NCBI GenBank assembly: GCA_019188255.1 | Contig: JAETXT010000004.1 | Span: 6,262,001-6,326,000, forward strand | DNA from: Verticillium longisporum | Taxonomy: Eukaryota; Ascomycota; Sordariomycetes; Glomerellales; Plectosphaerellaceae | Direction: 5' to 3' | Length of the DNA stretch: 64,000 bases | Shown here: piece after piece, positions 60,719 to 64,000 of the stretch | How the letters are laid out: each line of letters begins with the position of its first letter | Position numbering within the stretch: position 1 is the first letter of the stretch | Position numbers and translations under genes: made by a program | Notes under the pieces: generated by a model | Database searches by the model: none | What the model saw: the letters and a program-made list of their open reading frames with translations, nothing else | What the model was told of the DNA's origin: nothing

Positions 60719-62372
60719 ATGTCTCCGCCCTCACAAGAACGTCAATTACAGCTTGCTCTTCAGGCTATTCAAAATGACCCAGATCTCAGTATACGCGCTG
60801 CGACAAATATCTTTGGTGTTCCCCGAATGACCTTGACGCGTCGACTACGCGGTATTACTTCGCAACGCGACAGGATCCCCCTCAATCGAAATTTGACGGA
60901 GCTCGAGGAGTTAACGATTGTTCAATACATACTTGAGCTAAATTCCCGAGCATTTCCTCCCCGGCTTTGTGAGGTTGAAGATATGGCTAATCGACTGCTA
61001 GCCGACCGCGACGCGCCGAGTGTCGGGAAGCGCTGGGCCTCAAACTTCGTCAGGCGACAACCAGAGCTTAAGACGCGTTTCTTTCGCAGATATGACTATC
61101 AGAGAGCCCAATGCGAAGATCCCGAGGCAATTCGCGATTGGTTCGCGCTCGTAAAGAACACAATCGCCAAATACGGTATCGCGGAGCCTGATATCTATAA
61201 CTTCGATGAGACTGGGTTTATGATGGGCGTTATCGGGTCCGGAATGGTCGTTACGAACGCCGAAAGACGTTCTAATACGAAAATGGTCCAACCAGGAGGT
61301 CGGGAATGGGTGACAGTGATCCAAGGCGTTGGCGCAGACGGGTGGTGTGTCCCGCCGTTCATCATTATGGCGGGCAAAAATCACCTCTCAAGCTGGTACG
61401 AAGACAGCCCTCTACCTCACGACTGGGTAATCGCTACGACAGACAAAGGCTGGACAACAAATGAGAAAGGTCTAGAATGGATTCAGCATTTTGACAAGCA
61501 TACCAAGCCCCGTCGGTCGGCCGGATATCGCCTCCTTATCCTAGATGGGCACCAAAGTCACCATTCCGTTGAGTTCGAGCTCTACTGCAAGGAAAACAAC
61601 ATCATTACGCTATGCATGCCTCCCCATTCATCTCACCTACTTCAACCTCTTGATGTTGGCTGTTTTGGCCCGCTAAAGCAGGCCTACGGTCGGCAAATTG
61701 AGAAGAAGATGAGGGCAGGTACAAGCCACATCACGAAGGAGGACTTCTTTCCCGCGTTTTTCGCAGCTTTCAAAGAAGCTATGACGGAAAGGAATATCAA
61801 GGGGGTTCAGAGGTGCTGGGCTTGTCCCAATGAGCCCCGAAATTGTGGTTTCAAAGCTGGATGTGAAGCTACGGACACCGACGCCCGTCGAGGGGGTCCC
61901 CGATACATCAGAACCTTGGGTCTCCCAAACGCCTCACAACCCGATTGAAGCTAGCTGTCAGTCAGAGTTTATTAAAGGTCGAATCGCCCGACACCAAGGA
62001 AGCTCTCCGACGTCGATTCTTAACGCTATAGACCACTTTACCAAGGGGACGCGTGGAATCATGCATCAACTCGCCCTATTGAAGTCGGAGAACCAGATCC
62101 TTCGAGACGAGAACGCGACACTCAGCAAGCGTCGGAGAGCTAAGAAAACACGTCTCAGGCAAGGAGGGAGTCTAACTCTAGGTGAGGGACAGGAGATACA
62201 AACCAATATCGAGGTTCAGGTCCAGATAAATGAGGAAACGCGTCAGAGAAGCAGTCGCCAACCAAGGGACGGGACGAAGAAACGGCGCTGCGGTGTCTGC
62301 GGCGAGCCTGGACATAATGCGCGAACTTGTCAGCTGGAGACGAGGGCTTCTGAAGAAGAGGATTTCAAGTAG
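60719..62372 (+). CDS. Pogo/Fot1-family DDE transposase, frameshifted (copy 2)
   Basis: Identical to the gene at 50224-51877. The first frame covers 60719-61948 (409 residues with both HTH domains and the DDE domain) and the second 61830-62372 (coil and zinc knuckle). The shift occurs at the same G5 run, here 61801-61805. Since the two copies are part of a duplicated segment, the shared frameshift is one event, not two. It carries no RIP mutations, so any loss of function is due to the shift alone. Confidence 0.9.
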
Positions 62373-62431
62373 TTTCAATTGATTTAAGGCGTTAGGGTTC
62401 ACCGGGATGCTGCTGTCGTCGCATGGTCGTG

Positions 62432-62479
62432 GTCAGGTGGCCCACTTGCTTGTTTGGCCCACTTGCTTATCATGCACGT
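62432..62479 (-). repeat. Right terminal inverted repeat, copy 2
   Basis: Reverse complement of 60620-60667 and identical to 51937-51984. Confidence 0.93.
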
Positions 62480-64000
62480 TAATAGGATACCCGATCCTCT
62501 TTATATTAAAGAAGAATAGTAAGGAAAGACTATATATCGATTATAGATAATTAAACGATATTATTATTAAGAACTACTACCTATTACCTCTAATATCGGA
62601 ACTTAGGGATATATTAATAGGAGCTAATTAGTTTATAGCGCTCGATCTTAAAGGAGTATATAACCTTATCTATATTAAGGATAGAGAAGAATAGAAAATA
62701 GTATTCCGAATACGACGAGGATACTATAAATACTTAATTATATTATTCGGATTAATTAATGCCCCTATAACCTTCTAAAATATAATTAATAATATACTAC
62801 GAGAATTCCTAGACGTCTTCGTAATAGTATACCTCGATAATATTCTAATCTTCTCGAAGATAATAGAAGAATATAAGGGATACGTCTATTAGGTCCTTAT
62901 ACGACTATATTAATATAAGCTATTAATAGAATTTAAAAAAGCTAAGTTCTATATATAGGAAGTAGATTTCCTCGGGTATACGATTACCCTAGGAGAAATT
63001 AGGATAGAAAAATCTAAAGTAATAGCTATTAGGGGATAGCTTATATTAAAGAATATTAAGGATATTAGAATATTCCTCGGTTTCGTTAACTTCTATCGAC
63101 GATTCTTAAAAGGATATAGTAAAACTATTAACCCTTTAATAAGCTTTATAGTTAAGGAAATAGAGTTTACGTAGAATAAACCCTAAGAAAAAGTATTTCG
63201 TTAAATTATCGATATTATCCTTAGCGAGCTAGTCCTCTAAATAATAGACCCTAAAAAACCTATAGAAGTCGAGATAGATACTTCCGACTTCGCTATAGGA
63301 GGATAGTTAGGATAGAGGGACGATTAAGGACGTTTATACTTAGTAGCTTTCTTCTCGAAGAAACTATATAGATTAGAGCTTAATTATTAAATTTACGATA
63401 AAGAACTTATAGTAATTATCGAAGTATTTAAAGAATAGAGAATGTACTTCTCCGGAGTATAATACGAAGTTAAAGTCTATACTAATTATAAGAATCTTAT
63501 ATACTTTATAATAAATAAAGACCTTAATAAATACTAGATTAGATAAGTAGAATTCCTCTCGGAATTTAACTTTACTATTATCTATTATAAAGGATCTAAG
63601 AATAATAGGGTAGATATTCTAAATAGATACTTAGATTATAAATAGAATACGCCCCTTAATATTAATACTATCCTAGCGAAAGATAAAGAAGGAAATCTTA
63701 TTCCCTATTACTATATACTAGCGGTTACTACTCGTATAATATCCACTAGACTACCTATAGAAGTATTAGAACTAATTCGATAAATCTACGAAGCTAAAGC
63801 CTACGGATACTAAGGAGTAGTAAAGATATTCGCTTAATTTAGGAAATATTATAACTTTAAGGGAACTAGATAGGATATTATAATAGTTATTCGTAATTAC
63901 GACCTCTATAAAAAGAATAAAGTAGAAAGGTATAAGCCTTATAAAGAACTTAAGGCTTTATTAATACTAATAATAGCCTAGGAATTAGTCTTATTAGACT
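62480..64000 (+). mobile_element. Second copy of the RIP-degraded Gypsy RT/RNase H/integrase flank (runs off the window)
   Basis: It repeats 51985-53505 in the same orientation, including the RIP-made stops and the YLDN codon change, so the copies separated after RIP had acted. It continues to the window edge without a visible end. Confidence 0.92.

Larger units (their letters stand above)
60620..62479 (+). mobile_element. Pogo/Fot1-like DNA transposon, copy 2 (identical to copy 1)
   Basis: Same 1,860-bp length, same terminal repeats, and TA at both ends (60618-60619 and 62480-62481). Every translated frame in it is identical to copy 1, frameshift included. The left flank (tattgcTA) differs from that of copy 1 (atccTTA). 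The right flank is the same Gypsy sequence as behind copy 1. It is also free of RIP. Confidence 0.96.

Overview
The window comes from a filamentous ascomycete (Pezizomycotina, most likely a Sordariomycete). The evidence is short 50-75 bp introns with GTRNGT donors and CTAAC-type branch sites, typical fungal families, and a sharp two-part structure. Positions 1 to about 32,740 are gene-bearing DNA of normal composition. Positions about 32,745 to 64,000 are AT-rich DNA almost without CA and TG dinucleotides, the signature of repeat-induced point mutation (RIP).

Gene-bearing half. A partial Ser/Arg-rich protein runs off the left edge on the minus strand. On the plus strand follow a small DUF7704-type membrane protein with an apparent one-base frameshift, an NADPH-dependent zinc alcohol dehydrogenase (ADH6 type), cytoplasmic methionyl-tRNA synthetase (eight exons), a GH43-type exo-beta-1,3-galactanase with a CBM35-like tail, and a protein built of about ten Cys/His repeats. 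Four minus-strand genes follow: an MCT-like MFS transporter, a calpain-like cysteine protease, a secreted Cys-rich protein, and an MFS sugar transporter. No biosynthetic cluster is evident. The galactanase, sugar transporter and secreted protein fit saprotrophic or host-associated nutrition, but they are not adjacent to one another.

AT-rich half. This is a nest of RIP-mutated LTR retrotransposons. A minus-strand Gypsy element (integrase near 38.8 kb, RNase H near 56.0 kb, RT near 56.7 kb) is split by two insertions. One is a Copia element (39,196-46,737; 289-bp LTRs, TSD ataac). The other is a plus-strand Gypsy element (46,907-55,703; 474-bp LTRs, TSD gaagc). Inside the RT gene of the latter sits a 1,860-bp pogo/Fot1-like DNA transposon (50,125-51,984; TA TSD) with no RIP at all.

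The most unusual structure is a second, identical transposon at 60,620-62,479. Its left flank is different, but its right flank is the same RIP-mutated Gypsy DNA and stays identical up to the window edge. This is the geometry expected from unequal crossing-over between two directly repeated transposons, giving a 10,495-bp tandem duplication. A misassembly through the transposon copies would look the same. Both transposase genes carry the same frameshift in a G5 run.
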